Assembly (NCBI RefSeq): GCF_002163675.1
Contig: NZ_CP019334.1
Location: 72,001 to 136,000 of the forward strand
DNA from: Polaribacter sp. SA4-12
GTDB lineage: Bacteria > Bacteroidota > Bacteroidia > Flavobacteriales > Flavobacteriaceae
Direction: 5' to 3'
DNA: 64,000 bases
Shown here: one piece after another, positions 35,868 to 44,784 of the stretch
Numbering within the stretch: the first letter of the stretch is position 1
How the letters are laid out: every line of letters begins with the position of its first letter
Made by a program: the position numbers and the translations under genes
Notes under the pieces: generated by a model
Database searches by the model: none
The model's input: the letters and a program-made list of their open reading frames with translations, nothing else
Told to the model about the DNA's origin: nothing

Positions 35868-36884
35868 TTACTTATTCTTCCAATTATTAATCCAAGAAAC
35901 CATAACATCTACCCAATCATCATTGTCGTTCATACAAGGTATGTGTTTGTAATCTGTTCCTCCGAATTTTAAAAATTCTTCTTTTCCTTCCATTGCAATT
36001 TCTTCTAGAGTTTCTAAACAATCGGCAACAAAAGCAGGTGTAATTACCGCTAGTTTTTTCTTACCTAATCCTGGAAATTTCTCTAATTCGAAATCTGTAT
36101 AAGGTTTTAACCAAGGGTCTTTTAATAAACGAGATTGAAAAGAATTACTATAAGTACCTTCTTTTAAACCTAATTCTTTAACGATTTCTTTTGTGGTTTC
36201 GAAACACTGATGTCTGTAACACGTGTGATGTGCAACAGAATTACGATCGCAACATGAACCATCTATTTTACAATGACTATTTGTTGGGTCTGACTTTTTA
36301 ATGTGTCTTTCTGGAATTCCGTGATAAGAAAACAAAATATGATCGTAATCAAAATCTTTTAAATGATTTGCAATATTATTGCTCATCGCTTTTATGTAAC
36401 CAGGTTCGTTATAAAAAGGCTCTAAAACATCTAATTTTACTTCTGGATATTCTGCTGCTAAAATTTCTTCGGCTTTTACAACAACGGTTTCAAAAGAAGA
36501 CATTGCATAATGAGGATATAATGGCGCTAAAAATATTTCTGTAACACCTTGATCTGTCAATTCTTTAATTCCTTGTTCCATAGACATAGATCCATAACGC
36601 ATAGCTAATGCAACAGGAATGTCTACTTTTTTGATCACTTTTTTAGTGAACATTTCCGAAATAACTACTAATGGAGAACCTTGTTTCCACCAGATTTTCT
36701 TGTAAGCTGCTCCAGATTTTTTTGGACGCGTTTTTAAGATAATTCCGTTAATTAATAACCAACGTTTCCAATAAGGAATGTCTATTACACGTTCGTCCAT
36801 TAAAAATTCACCCAAATACTTTTTTACGTCTTTTGTGTCTGTAGAGTCAGGTGATCCTAAATTGTTAAGTAAAATTCCTTTCAT
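35868..36884 (-). CDS. hemH: Ferrochelatase
   Basis: The 338-residue enzyme inserts ferrous iron into protoporphyrin IX, the last step of protoheme synthesis. It starts GILLNNLGSPDSTDTKDVKKYLGEFL, has APLYPHYAMSSFE (about 121-133) and the active-site SYHGIPERHIKKSDP (about 187), then a Cys-rich insert (HCKIDGSCC and HTCYRHQC, about 205-228). Some bacterial ferrochelatases carry an iron-sulfur cluster, so this insert could be a metal site. It follows the TrmH-type gene after 12 bp and is separated from hemJ by repeats. Confidence 0.97.
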   Translation of the reverse strand: MKGILLNNLGSPDSTDTKDVKKYLGEFLMDERVIDIPYWKRWLLINGIILKTRPKKSGAAYKKIWWKQGSPLVVISEMFTKKVIKKVDIPVALAMRYGSMSMEQGIKELTDQGVTEIFLAPLYPHYAMSSFETVVVKAEEILAAEYPEVKLDVLEPFYNEPGYIKAMSNNIANHLKDFDYDHILFSYHGIPERHIKKSDPTNSHCKIDGSCCDRNSVAHHTCYRHQCFETTKEIVKELGLKEGTYSNSFQSRLLKDPWLKPYTDFELEKFPGLGKKKLAVITPAFVADCLETLEEIAMEGKEEFLKFGGTDYKHIPCMNDNDDWVDVMVSWINNWKNK

Positions 36885-36896
36885 AATATCCTAAAG

Positions 36897-37400
36897 TTAT
36901 TTCTTTAATTGATTTGTTACTTCGTACAAAGTTATTGCTAAACTGTGTATTACGTTCATGCTAGAGTTTCGTCCGAACATTGGTATTGCAATTGTATGAT
37001 CTAATAAATCTACATTTTCAATTCCGTTTCTTTCACTTCCCAAAAGTAAAACGATTTTTTCATGATTTTGAAAATTAAAATCTTGAATATTTATGCTTTT
37101 ATCAGTAATTTCTATTCCAATAATAGTATTGCCTTCTGCTTTTAATTGATGGATGGTTTGGTTGAAGTCTGTGTAAACCTCGTGTTCAATTTGATTTACA
37201 GTATTTCTTGCTGTTTTCTTTACAATTCTGTTTTCTGTTGAAGGTGAATTCTCATGAAAATAGATTTTTTGCACGCCAAAACTTTCAGAAATTCGAAAAC
37301 ACATTCCTATATTTTCTGGAGTTCTAATTGCATCACAAACAATTGTTACTGGAAATTGTTTTTGATCGTTTTCTATATCGTAATGTGTTAATTGTTCCAA
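36897..37400 (-). CDS. TrmH/SpoU family RNA 2'-O-methyltransferase-like protein
   Basis: The 167-residue protein corresponds to the SPOUT catalytic domain only. The three motifs are present: RTPENIGMCFRISESFG (motif 1, about 27-43), LLLGSERNGIENVD (motif 2, about 116-129) and IPMFGRNSSMNVIHSLAITLYE (motif 3, about 138-159). It probably methylates a ribose in tRNA or rRNA; the target is unknown. It lies 12 bp before hemH, so the two are co-transcribed. Confidence 0.88.
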   Translation of the reverse strand: MEQLTHYDIENDQKQFPVTIVCDAIRTPENIGMCFRISESFGVQKIYFHENSPSTENRIVKKTARNTVNQIEHEVYTDFNQTIHQLKAEGNTIIGIEITDKSINIQDFNFQNHEKIVLLLGSERNGIENVDLLDHTIAIPMFGRNSSMNVIHSLAITLYEVTNQLKK

Positions 37401-37478
37401 ATTATTATCGTGTCTAATTAGTAATGTTACAAGGTATCAAAGTTGACATTTGTTTTAATGTTTCTGAATTTTTAGTTT

Positions 37479-37541
37479 TGATTACTGATTACTGATTACT
37501 GATTACTGATTACTGATTACTGATTACTGATTACTGATTAC
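37479..37541 (+). repeat. Tandem heptamer array, 9 x TGATTAC
   Basis: Nine perfect copies fill 63 bp. The minus-strand stop codon of the AraC-type gene (TAA, at 37538-37540) lies within the last unit. The unit differs by one base from the TGAATAC array at 10258-10320; copy number, flank (TTTTTAGTTTTGA) and position at a minus-strand stop codon are the same. Confidence 0.97.
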
Positions 37542-38422
37542 TGTTTCAAACTCATTACATATTTTTTTGGAGTTGTTCCAAATTTCTTTTTAAACGCAGC
37601 AATAAAATGACTCGAAGTGCTGTAACCAACTTTAATACCAACTTCGTTTACATTAAATTGATTGCTTTCTAATAATCTTCTTGCGTGTTCCATTTTATAA
37701 TCGAACAAGAAACTATATACTGTATCACCGTAAATCTGCTTAAAACCTTCTTTCAACTTTTTTAAACTCAATCCAATTTCTGTGGATAGTTCTTTTAAAG
37801 TTGGTGGTTCTGCCATTCTCGAAATAATAATTTCTTTGGCTTTTCTAATTTTTAGTACATTTTGTTCATCAACCAAAAAAGGACAATATTCTCCTTCGTT
37901 ATTTTCTTCTTGTTGAAAATGTAGACTTAATAATTCGTATACTTTTCCTTTTACATACAAATCTCTAATAGAACTATTAACATTAGAATTGATAATTTGT
38001 TGTAAAACAATAGAAACTGTAGGTTTTATCTCGGTATCGTCGTAATATTTTTTGTTGCTGTTTTCATCACTTAAAAAAGGAATGTAACCAGATTCTTTAG
38101 AAAATAGAGAGTGAAATTTTTCAATAGAGATTAATAATGAAACCAATGTTGTTTTTGGTTGAATTTCTAAATTGATAGGTAATATTCTTTGGGGATTATA
38201 TAATAGGATAGACCTATTGTCTAGAACATCAAAAGAATATGTACTTCCGTTAAATAGAAACTTCGCCTTTCCTCTTAAACAAAAATGAATTTGTATAAAT
38301 GTGCTATTTATCTCTCTTTCAAAATTTTGAATAGTGTTACTTTCGTTCTGAAAATGAAACAGATAAAAACCTTTATCTAAAATAATTTCTTCAAAAGTAC
38401 TTTCTCCGACATTTTTAAACAT
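37538..38422 (-). CDS. AraC family transcriptional regulator
   Basis: The 294-residue protein has a cupin-like N-terminal sensor (about 20-165) and a C-terminal double HTH (about 195-292) with the family signature EVGIKVGYSTSSHFIAAFKKKFGTTPKKYV. It resembles PchR-type regulators, which respond to iron chelates. It is divergent from hemA, with 203 bp between them, and is a plausible regulator of the heme genes or of iron uptake. Its stop codon lies in a heptamer array. Confidence 0.9.
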   Translation of the reverse strand: MFKNVGESTFEEIILDKGFYLFHFQNESNTIQNFEREINSTFIQIHFCLRGKAKFLFNGSTYSFDVLDNRSILLYNPQRILPINLEIQPKTTLVSLLISIEKFHSLFSKESGYIPFLSDENSNKKYYDDTEIKPTVSIVLQQIINSNVNSSIRDLYVKGKVYELLSLHFQQEENNEGEYCPFLVDEQNVLKIRKAKEIIISRMAEPPTLKELSTEIGLSLKKLKEGFKQIYGDTVYSFLFDYKMEHARRLLESNQFNVNEVGIKVGYSTSSHFIAAFKKKFGTTPKKYVMSLKQ

Positions 38423-38498
38423 AACTTAATTTAAAATTAGAACTCTTTTTATTTAGAATCATTCTATATAATAAAGACGTAAAGCCTGAATTATATGG

Positions 38499-38506
38499 CG
38501 AAAATA
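38499..38506 (-). promoter_or_regulatory. -7 box variant (TATTTTCG) for the AraC-type gene
   Basis: On the minus strand the sequence is TATTTTCG followed by CC, a one-base variant of TAnnTTTG, about 77 bp before the ATG. Confidence 0.3.
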
Positions 38507-38600
38507 AGGTTTTTCTGCATTTTTAAGGTGAATATTCGCAAAAAAACATCTAACGTTATAAAAAGTTCTTTAAGCGACGTTTTTATTTAACTGTTGTTTA

Positions 38601-38608
38601 TACTTTTG
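38601..38608 (+). promoter_or_regulatory. -7 box of hemA
   Basis: TACTTTTG followed by CAAC is a perfect -7 element 17 bp before the hemA ATG. It predicts a leader of about 10 nt and is probably the main promoter of the rightward heme operon. Confidence 0.6.
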
Positions 38609-38625
38609 CAACACTTTATAAGTTT

Positions 38626-39861
38626 ATGAAAGAATTAGGGCAAGAGCACTTTTACAATATTGGCGTAAGTTATAAGAAAGCAGATGCGGAAACGCGTGGT
38701 AAGTTTTCTGTATCTAAAGAAAATCAAGTTGCTCTATTGCAATCAGCAAAGAACAAAGGGGTTAATGGCGTCTTTATAATTTCTACATGTAACAGAACTG
38801 AAATATTTGGTTTTGTGAATCGTCCTTGTTTATTAATAGAGCTTTTATGTGATTTTTCTGAAGGAGATTCTCAAGAGTTTACTGATATCTCAAGCGTTTA
38901 TAAAGATCAAGCTGCTATACATCATTTATTCAGAATTGGTACAGGTTTAGAAAGTCAAATTCTTGGAGATTACGAGATTGTTGGTCAATTAAGACAATCT
39001 TTTAGAGTAGCAAAAGAAAACAAAACTACAAATGCTTACATAGAACGCTTAGTAAATAGTGTTTTACAAGCAAGTAAGCGAGTTAAGAACGAAACACAAT
39101 TAAGTTCTGGTACAACTTCTGTTTCTTATGCAGCTGTACAATACATTATTAGAAATTTACCAGATTATAATTCTAAGAATATTTTGGTTTATGGTTTAGG
39201 TAAAATGGGTAAGCATACTTGTAAAAACCTTGCTGAATACACGCAGAATAAATCAGTTTGCTTAATAAATAGAACAGAAGAAAAAACAACTGAGTTTGTA
39301 AAAGAGCATGCATCAATTCGAAAATCTGTAATAGAAGATTTAAAAGATGAGATTGCAAGTACAGATGTTTTAATAGTTTCTACAGGAGCAGACAAACCAA
39401 CAATTACAGAAGAGCATCTTATAGAAGGTAAAGAAATTCTTATTTTAGATTTATCTATGCCAGAAAACGTTGCACATTATCTTACAGATCATAAAAATGT
39501 AACTTTGGTTAATGTTGATGAATTATCTAAAGTTACAGATGAAACTTTAGCAAAACGTCTTGCAGAAGTTCCTTTTGCAGAAGATATTATCGACACACAT
39601 AAATTAGAATTCAACGATTGGTTAAATCATAGAAGATTTACACCTGCTATTGCTGCTTTAAAAAAGTCTTTAGAAACGATTAAAAAGGATGAAATTAGTT
39701 TTCAGAAAAAGAAAATTACTAATTTCGATGAAAATCAAGCAGAAATATTAACTTCACGTTTTATACAAAAAATTACCACTCAGTTTGTAAAACACTTAAA
39801 AGATGAAAATACTTCTGTTTCAGAAAGTATAGACATTATTCAAAAAGTGTTTCACTCTTAA
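38626..39861 (+). CDS. hemA: Glutamyl-tRNA reductase
   Basis: The 411-residue enzyme reduces glutamyl-tRNA(Glu) to glutamate-1-semialdehyde with NADPH, the first committed step of the C5 heme pathway. The catalytic Cys55 is in STCNRTE (53-59), the NADPH domain begins at NILVYGLGKMGKH (about 185-197), and the C-terminal dimerisation helix ends the protein. It heads the rightward heme operon, and the hemC-hemD fusion follows after 10 bp. Confidence 0.97.
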   Translation: MKELGQEHFYNIGVSYKKADAETRGKFSVSKENQVALLQSAKNKGVNGVFIISTCNRTEIFGFVNRPCLLIELLCDFSEGDSQEFTDISSVYKDQAAIHHLFRIGTGLESQILGDYEIVGQLRQSFRVAKENKTTNAYIERLVNSVLQASKRVKNETQLSSGTTSVSYAAVQYIIRNLPDYNSKNILVYGLGKMGKHTCKNLAEYTQNKSVCLINRTEEKTTEFVKEHASIRKSVIEDLKDEIASTDVLIVSTGADKPTITEEHLIEGKEILILDLSMPENVAHYLTDHKNVTLVNVDELSKVTDETLAKRLAEVPFAEDIIDTHKLEFNDWLNHRRFTPAIAALKKSLETIKKDEISFQKKKITNFDENQAEILTSRFIQKITTQFVKHLKDENTSVSESIDIIQKVFHS

Positions 39862-39871
39862 ATATAACTCA

Positions 39872-41473
39872 ATGCAGAAAATAATAAGAATAGGAACTCG
39901 CGATAGCCAATTGGCTCTTTGGCAAGCTAATAAAGTACGTGAAGAATTAACAGAGTTAGGCTATGAATCAGTTATAGTTCCTATAAAATCTTTAGGAGAT
40001 ATTGTTTTAGACAAACCTTTATACGAACTAGGAGTTGTAGGTGTTTTTACAAAAAATTTAGATGTTGCTATGTTAAATGGTGATATTGATATTGCTGTAC
40101 ATTCATTTAAGGATGTTCCTACAGTTTTACCAGAAGGAATTGTACAAGCTGCCGTTTTAAGACGTGATGATTATTCTGATGTTTTAATATTTAAAGAATC
40201 TGAAGAATTCTTTGGACAACCAAATGCAGTAATTGCTACTGGAAGTTTAAGAAGAAAAGCAATGTGGTTAAACCGTTACCCAACACATACAGTTGTTGGT
40301 TTACGAGGAAATGTAAACACACGTTTAGAAAAATTAGATGAAAGTGAATGGAATGGAGCTATTTTTGCAGCTGCTGGTTTATATCGTTTAGGTATAAAAG
40401 AAGAAGATGCAATTAGTCTTTCTTGGATGATTCCTGCGCCTGCACAAGGAGTAATGATGGTTACATGTTTAGGTAAAGATGATTATTCTAAAGATGCATG
40501 TGAACAATTAAATCATAAAGATACCGAAATTTGTACAACAATAGAACGTGAGTTTTTACACTTGTTAGAAGGTGGTTGTACAGCACCAATTGGAGCTTTG
40601 GCTTATATTGATGCTAAAACTGAAGAAATTAACTTTAAAGGAGTTTTATTAAAAAAAGACGGTTCTAAGAAAATTACAGTTAATAAAACTGCAGCTGTTG
40701 GAAGCCATAAGTTTTTGGCTAAAGATTGTGCAGATTATATAATTAATAGAGGTGGTAAAGAGTTGATGGCGGAAGATGAAGGAAATGCTGAAGCTCCTTT
40801 ACAGAATATTTACTCTACCAAAAAACTTTCTGAACTTCAAAAGAAAACATTATCAGAAACAATTGGTATAAAAGATAGCGATTTTATTAAAATACGTTTT
40901 AATAGAATTCCTGCAAAAGTGGTGAAAAAACAACACAGAAACGTTGTTATAACAAGTCAAAATGGAGCAGAAGCAATTTTAAATAGTTTTACTCAAAACG
41001 AACTCGATTTTACAAATATTTATTGTGTTGGTAGAAGAACCAAAAAACTAATAGAAAATAGAATAGGTAAAGTTACACACGTTGCAAAAAATGCAGAAAA
41101 ATTAGCAGAATATATCTTAGAAAATTCTGATATTAAGCAAGTAACTTACTTCTGTAGTGATGTAAGATTAGATGTTTTACCAACTATTTTAAAAGAGAAT
41201 GGTGTTACTGTAAATGAAGTGGAAGCTTATAAAACAATGTTAAGTTCAGAAAAAATAGCTGATGAAGTTTCTGGAGTTTTATTTTATAGCCCATCAGGAA
41301 TAGATAGTTATTTAGAAAAAAATTCAACAGATAAAGTTGCTTTTTGTATCGGAGAAACAACTGCTGTAGAAGCAAGAAAACATTTCGACAAAGTAGAAGT
41401 AGCAAATATGCCAAGTGTAGATAGTGTTTTAGAATTGGTGAATAATTATTTTTCCAATCCTAATTTTTCTTAA
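39872..41473 (+). CDS. hemC-hemD: Fused porphobilinogen deaminase / uroporphyrinogen-III synthase
   Basis: The 533-residue protein joins two consecutive heme enzymes. Residues 1-305 are hydroxymethylbilane synthase: Asp81 in SFKDVPT, RRKAMWLNRYP and the cofactor-holding Cys236 in LEGGCTAPIGA. After a linker, residues about 330-530 have the HemD fold: VVITSQNGAEAILNSF, ENSDIKQVTYFCSD, VEAYKT and FYSPSGIDSYL. Channelling of the unstable hydroxymethylbilane between the two sites is an attractive reason for the fusion. It follows hemA and is separated from hemB by a perfect 11-bp inverted repeat. Confidence 0.95.
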   Translation: MQKIIRIGTRDSQLALWQANKVREELTELGYESVIVPIKSLGDIVLDKPLYELGVVGVFTKNLDVAMLNGDIDIAVHSFKDVPTVLPEGIVQAAVLRRDDYSDVLIFKESEEFFGQPNAVIATGSLRRKAMWLNRYPTHTVVGLRGNVNTRLEKLDESEWNGAIFAAAGLYRLGIKEEDAISLSWMIPAPAQGVMMVTCLGKDDYSKDACEQLNHKDTEICTTIEREFLHLLEGGCTAPIGALAYIDAKTEEINFKGVLLKKDGSKKITVNKTAAVGSHKFLAKDCADYIINRGGKELMAEDEGNAEAPLQNIYSTKKLSELQKKTLSETIGIKDSDFIKIRFNRIPAKVVKKQHRNVVITSQNGAEAILNSFTQNELDFTNIYCVGRRTKKLIENRIGKVTHVAKNAEKLAEYILENSDIKQVTYFCSDVRLDVLPTILKENGVTVNEVEAYKTMLSSEKIADEVSGVLFYSPSGIDSYLEKNSTDKVAFCIGETTAVEARKHFDKVEVANMPSVDSVLELVNNYFSNPNFS

Positions 41474-41523
41474 AATAAAAACTGAATACTATCTTTTTAA
41501 TTTAAAGAGAGTACATAGATAAG

Positions 41524-41553
41524 TTGTCATTTTTTAGTAGTCAAAAATGACAA
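41524..41553 (+). repeat. Perfect inverted repeat between hemCD and hemB
   Basis: TTGTCATTTTT (41524-41534) and AAAAATGACAA (41543-41553) pair over 11 bp around an 8-nt loop. There is no T run after the second arm, so it is not a normal terminator. It ends 22 bp before the hemB ATG and could be an operator or an mRNA hairpin. Confidence 0.7.
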
Positions 41554-41575
41554 ACTAATAAAAATTTTTAGACTT

Positions 41576-42541
41576 ATGTTTAGAACAAGAAGATTAAGGA
41601 AATTAGAAGGAATTAGAAGGTTGGTTAAAGAAACTAGACTTTCTGTTGATGATTTTGTATACCCACTTTTTATAGAAGAAGGAGAAAACATAGAAACAGA
41701 AATTATTTCTATGCCAGGAATCAAACGTTTTTCTTTAGATAGAATTTCTAAAGAATTAGATGAGGTTGTTTCTTTAAATATTCCCGCAGTTTTATTATTC
41801 GGAATTCCATCTCATAAGGATGAAGAAGGAACAGAAACTTGGAATGATAATGGAATTATGCAACAAGCAATTCGTTTTATCAAAAAGAATTACCCAAGTC
41901 TATATGTAATTACAGATGTTTGTTTTTGCGAATATACTTCTCATGGTCATTGTGGAATTATTCATGATAACGATGTTGATAATGATGCTACTTTAGTAAA
42001 TCTTGCAAAGCAAGCTATTTCTCATGCAAGAGCAGGAGTAGATATGGTTGCACCATCAGGAATGATGGATGGAACAATAGATATGGTTCGTCAATCTTTA
42101 GATAATACAGGTTTCGTAAACTTGCCAATTATGGCTTATTCTGTAAAATATGCATCTGCATTTTATGGTCCTTTTAGAGATGCTGCAGATTCTGCGCCAA
42201 CTTTTGGAGATAGAAGAACATATCAAATGGATCCATCAAACAGAGATGAAGGAATGCGTGAAGCTACTTTTGATGATCAAGAAGGAGCAGACATATTAAT
42301 GGTAAAACCAGCATTGTCTTATTTAGATATTATTAGAGATTTAAAAAACAATTTCGACAGACCAATTGCATGTTATAATGTAAGTGGAGAATATGCAATG
42401 GTAAAAGCTGCTGCAGAAAAAGGTTGGATTGATGGTGAAAGAGTTATGATGGAAAGTTTACTGTCTATGAAAAGAGCAGGAGCAGACATTATTATTACTT
42501 ATTTTGCTAAAGAAGCAGCGAGAGTTTTGTTGAAACGTTAA
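41576..42541 (+). CDS. hemB: Porphobilinogen synthase (delta-aminolevulinic acid dehydratase)
   Basis: The 321-residue enzyme condenses two aminolevulinates to porphobilinogen. The Cys-rich catalytic zinc site is [12 protein letters not shown] (about 119-130). Schiff-base lysines lie in [16 protein letters not shown] (about 190-205) and [11 protein letters not shown] (about 240-250). The zinc-type Cys triad is complete. The ATG at 41576 fits the conserved start FRTRRLRK. It is followed by a 65-bp gap with a long hairpin, then hemL. Confidence 0.97.
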   Translation: MFRTRRLRKLEGIRRLVKETRLSVDDFVYPLFIEEGENIETEIISMPGIKRFSLDRISKELDEVVSLNIPAVLLFGIPSHKDEEGTETWNDNGIMQQAIRFIKKNYPSLYVITDVCFCEYTSHGHCGIIHDNDVDNDATLVNLAKQAISHARAGVDMVAPSGMMDGTIDMVRQSLDNTGFVNLPIMAYSVKYASAFYGPFRDAADSAPTFGDRRTYQMDPSNRDEGMREATFDDQEGADILMVKPALSYLDIIRDLKNNFDRPIACYNVSGEYAMVKAAAEKGWIDGERVMMESLLSMKRAGADIIITYFAKEAARVLLKR

Positions 42542-42544
42542 ATC

Positions 42545-42583
42545 GTTTAATTGTGTAACTGTTCAACAATTACACGATTAAAC
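42545..42583 (+). repeat. Long imperfect inverted repeat between hemB and hemL
   Basis: GTTTAATTGTGTAACTGTT (42545-42563) and AACAATTACACGATTAAAC (42565-42583) pair over 19 positions with one mismatch and one G-U pair. A third related word, CAATTACACATTAATT, follows before the hemL ATG at 42607. No terminator T run is present. Confidence 0.7.
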
Positions 42584-42606
42584 AAATACACAATTACACA
42601 TTAATT

Positions 42607-43899
42607 ATGAAATTTAAAAAATCAGAAAAGTTATATAAAAAAGGATTAAAACATCTTGTTGGAGCAGTAAATTCTCCAGTAAGAGCATTTTCATCAGTTG
42701 GTGGAAATCCGTTGTTTATCAAAAAAGCAAAAGGAACTAAAATTACAGATGTTGATGGAAACAAGTTTGTAGATTTAGTGCTTTCTTATGGACCAATGAT
42801 TTTAGGTCATCGTCATAAAAAAGTGCAAAAAGCAGTTGAAAAAGCATTGAAAAACGGATATTCTTTTGGTGCTTCAACAGAAAACGAAATTAAATTAGCA
42901 AAAATTGTTTGTGATGCTTTTCCAGGAATGGATAAAGTTCGTTTTGTAAATTCTGGTACAGAAGCTGTTTTAAGCGGAATTCGTTTAGCAAGAGCATTTA
43001 CAGGAAAAGATAAAATTATAAAATTTGCAGGTTGTTATCATGGGCATCAAGATGCTTTATTAGTAGCAGCAGGTTCAGGTTTGATGACTTTAAGTTTACC
43101 AGGTTCTAAAGGAGTGCCTGAAGGAGCTGTGAAAAATACGTTAATTTCTAACTTTAATGATTTAGAAAGTGTTAAAAAACACTTTGAAAATGATGATAAT
43201 ATTGCTGGAGTAATTATTGAGCCAATTGCTGGTAATATGGGAGTTGTAATTCCTGAAAATAATTTCTTAGTAGAATTAAAAGTATATTTAGAAACAAAAG
43301 GAGCGTTATTAATTGCTGATGAAGTAATGACAGGTTTCCGTTCTAAATTTGGAGGAGCACAAGAATTATTAGGTGTAGAAGCAGATATTACTTGTTTAGG
43401 TAAAGTAATCGGAGGAGGTTTTCCTGTGGGAGCTTATGGAGCTAGAGAGGAAATTATGCAAGAAGTTGCTCCTTTAGGAGGAATGTATCAAGCAGGAACG
43501 TTAAGTGGAAATCCAATTGCAATGGCAGGAGGAATCGCTACTTTAACAGAATTGAAAAAACAAAATCCATATAAAAAGTTTGAAGAAATAGGTAGTATTA
43601 TAGAAGTAATTCTATTAGAAACTGCTAAAAAATACAATGTAGCTTTAACTGTAAATAGGTTTGGATCTATGTTAAATCCTTTCTTTGTAACAACGGGAGA
43701 AGTTACTAACTTTGTAGAAGCTCAATTATCTGACACAGATAAGTTTGCAGTTTTCTTTTGGGAAATGATTAAAAACGGAGTTTTCTTACCTCCAAGTCAG
43801 TTTGAAGCATGGTTTTTATCATCAGCTTTAACAGATAAGGATGTTAAAATAATAGCAGAAGCTATTGATAAAGGTATGTTAGCTGTTTCAAAAATGTAA
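42607..43899 (+). CDS. hemL: Glutamate-1-semialdehyde 2,1-aminomutase
   Basis: The 430-residue PLP enzyme converts glutamate-1-semialdehyde to 5-aminolevulinate, the second step of the C5 pathway. The start GAVNSPVRAFSSVGGNP is diagnostic, the phosphate-binding NSGTEAVLSGIRLAR is at about 118-132, the Asp-containing LIADEVMTGFR at about 236 and the Schiff-base lysine in CLGKVIGGGFPVGAYGA at about 266. It is followed after 3 bp by a small lipoprotein gene. Confidence 0.97.
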   Translation: MKFKKSEKLYKKGLKHLVGAVNSPVRAFSSVGGNPLFIKKAKGTKITDVDGNKFVDLVLSYGPMILGHRHKKVQKAVEKALKNGYSFGASTENEIKLAKIVCDAFPGMDKVRFVNSGTEAVLSGIRLARAFTGKDKIIKFAGCYHGHQDALLVAAGSGLMTLSLPGSKGVPEGAVKNTLISNFNDLESVKKHFENDDNIAGVIIEPIAGNMGVVIPENNFLVELKVYLETKGALLIADEVMTGFRSKFGGAQELLGVEADITCLGKVIGGGFPVGAYGAREEIMQEVAPLGGMYQAGTLSGNPIAMAGGIATLTELKKQNPYKKFEEIGSIIEVILLETAKKYNVALTVNRFGSMLNPFFVTTGEVTNFVEAQLSDTDKFAVFFWEMIKNGVFLPPSQFEAWFLSSALTDKDVKIIAEAIDKGMLAVSKM

Positions 43900-43902
43900 A
43901 AT

Positions 43903-44349
43903 ATGAAGATTTTTATAACAATTATTTTTAGTTTATTATTGGTAGGTTGTCCTAAAAATGAAGAAGGAGGTTTTACATCTCTCTCTAAAGGAAATTTATT
44001 TGGAGCAGGATCCGAAGGCTTCAAGAAAGAGAATATTGTTATTTCCTCTAAAGAAGAATGGAAATCCTTTTTATCAAAAATTGATACGACTAACAAAGTT
44101 TCTGAAACGTTTGAAAATGCTATTGATTTTTCAAAAGAAATGATTGTTGTAGTTGTTGATAAAGTTAGAAATTCAGGAGGGTTTTCTGTTGAAATTATTG
44201 AAGTGGTAAAAGAAGGTGATGCCTTTTTAATTAAAGTAAAATCAAAAGGACCAAAACCTTTAGATATGGTAACTACTGCAATAATACAACCTTATCATAT
44301 TGTGAAAATTAATAAGACAAATAAGGATATAAAATTTATAGAGTTATAA
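43903..44349 (+). CDS. Small lipoprotein, PrcB C-terminal domain-like
   Basis: The 148-residue protein has a lipoprotein signal (SLLLVGCPKNEE, Cys about residue 16) and a globular part (about 40-148) with WKSFLSKIDTT, IDFSKEMIVVVVDKVRNSGGFSVEI and QPYHIVKINK. This is the outline of the PrcB-like domain, named after a Treponema protease complex subunit. Its function in Bacteroidetes is unknown. It starts 3 bp after hemL, so it is part of the heme operon transcript. Confidence 0.72.
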   Translation: MKIFITIIFSLLLVGCPKNEEGGFTSLSKGNLFGAGSEGFKKENIVISSKEEWKSFLSKIDTTNKVSETFENAIDFSKEMIVVVVDKVRNSGGFSVEIIEVVKEGDAFLIKVKSKGPKPLDMVTTAIIQPYHIVKINKTNKDIKFIEL

Positions 44350-44364
44350 AAATTAGTATTAAAA

Positions 44365-44784
44365 ATGGACTGGATAAAAATAGCTAGTATTGCCTCAATT
44401 TCATTACAATTTATCTCATTTTGGTTTGCAGCACCAGAAGTTTTAGGTAGTGAATGGTTACAGAAAGCAGAAGCTATTATTAGAAAAGTAATTAAAACAA
44501 TTCCAGGGTTTTTAATGTTAATTTTAGGAGGAGTAATAGGCGTATTAACTCCAAAAGCTTTAACAGGTTTTAATTTAAAAGTATTAATCCCATTAATATT
44601 ATTATTTATTATAACTATTATTTTTTCAAAGAAATTACAAAAAATACTTGATGAGAAAATATCTGTTCCTTTGCTTAATAAATTAATTATTAATCAAAGT
44701 TTTCGATTCTCATTATTAAAAACTGCGGCGTTATTATTCACGTTAGGGTTTATTATACAAATTATTACAATTATTTATTCATGA
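44365..44784 (+). CDS. Uncharacterised small membrane protein in the heme operon
   Basis: The 139-residue protein has three or four membrane helices (about 5-25, 45-62, 70-88 and 113-137) and a short charged loop between the third and fourth ([18 protein letters not shown]). I recognise no family. Its TGA stop overlaps the hemE ATG (ATGA, 44781-44784), so translation of the two is coupled and the protein is likely made together with HemE. Confidence 0.75.
   Translation: MDWIKIASIASISLQFISFWFAAPEVLGSEWLQKAEAIIRKVIKTIPGFLMLILGGVIGVLTPKALTGFNLKVLIPLILLFIITIIFSKKLQKILDEKISVPLLNKLIINQSFRFSLLKTAALLFTLGFIIQIITIIYS

Noticed and set aside
37538..38422. The AraC-type protein as a mobile-element protein because of the adjacent repeat array
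   Set aside because: The protein is a normal AraC regulator and a similar array lies next to ridA, which has no link with mobile elements.
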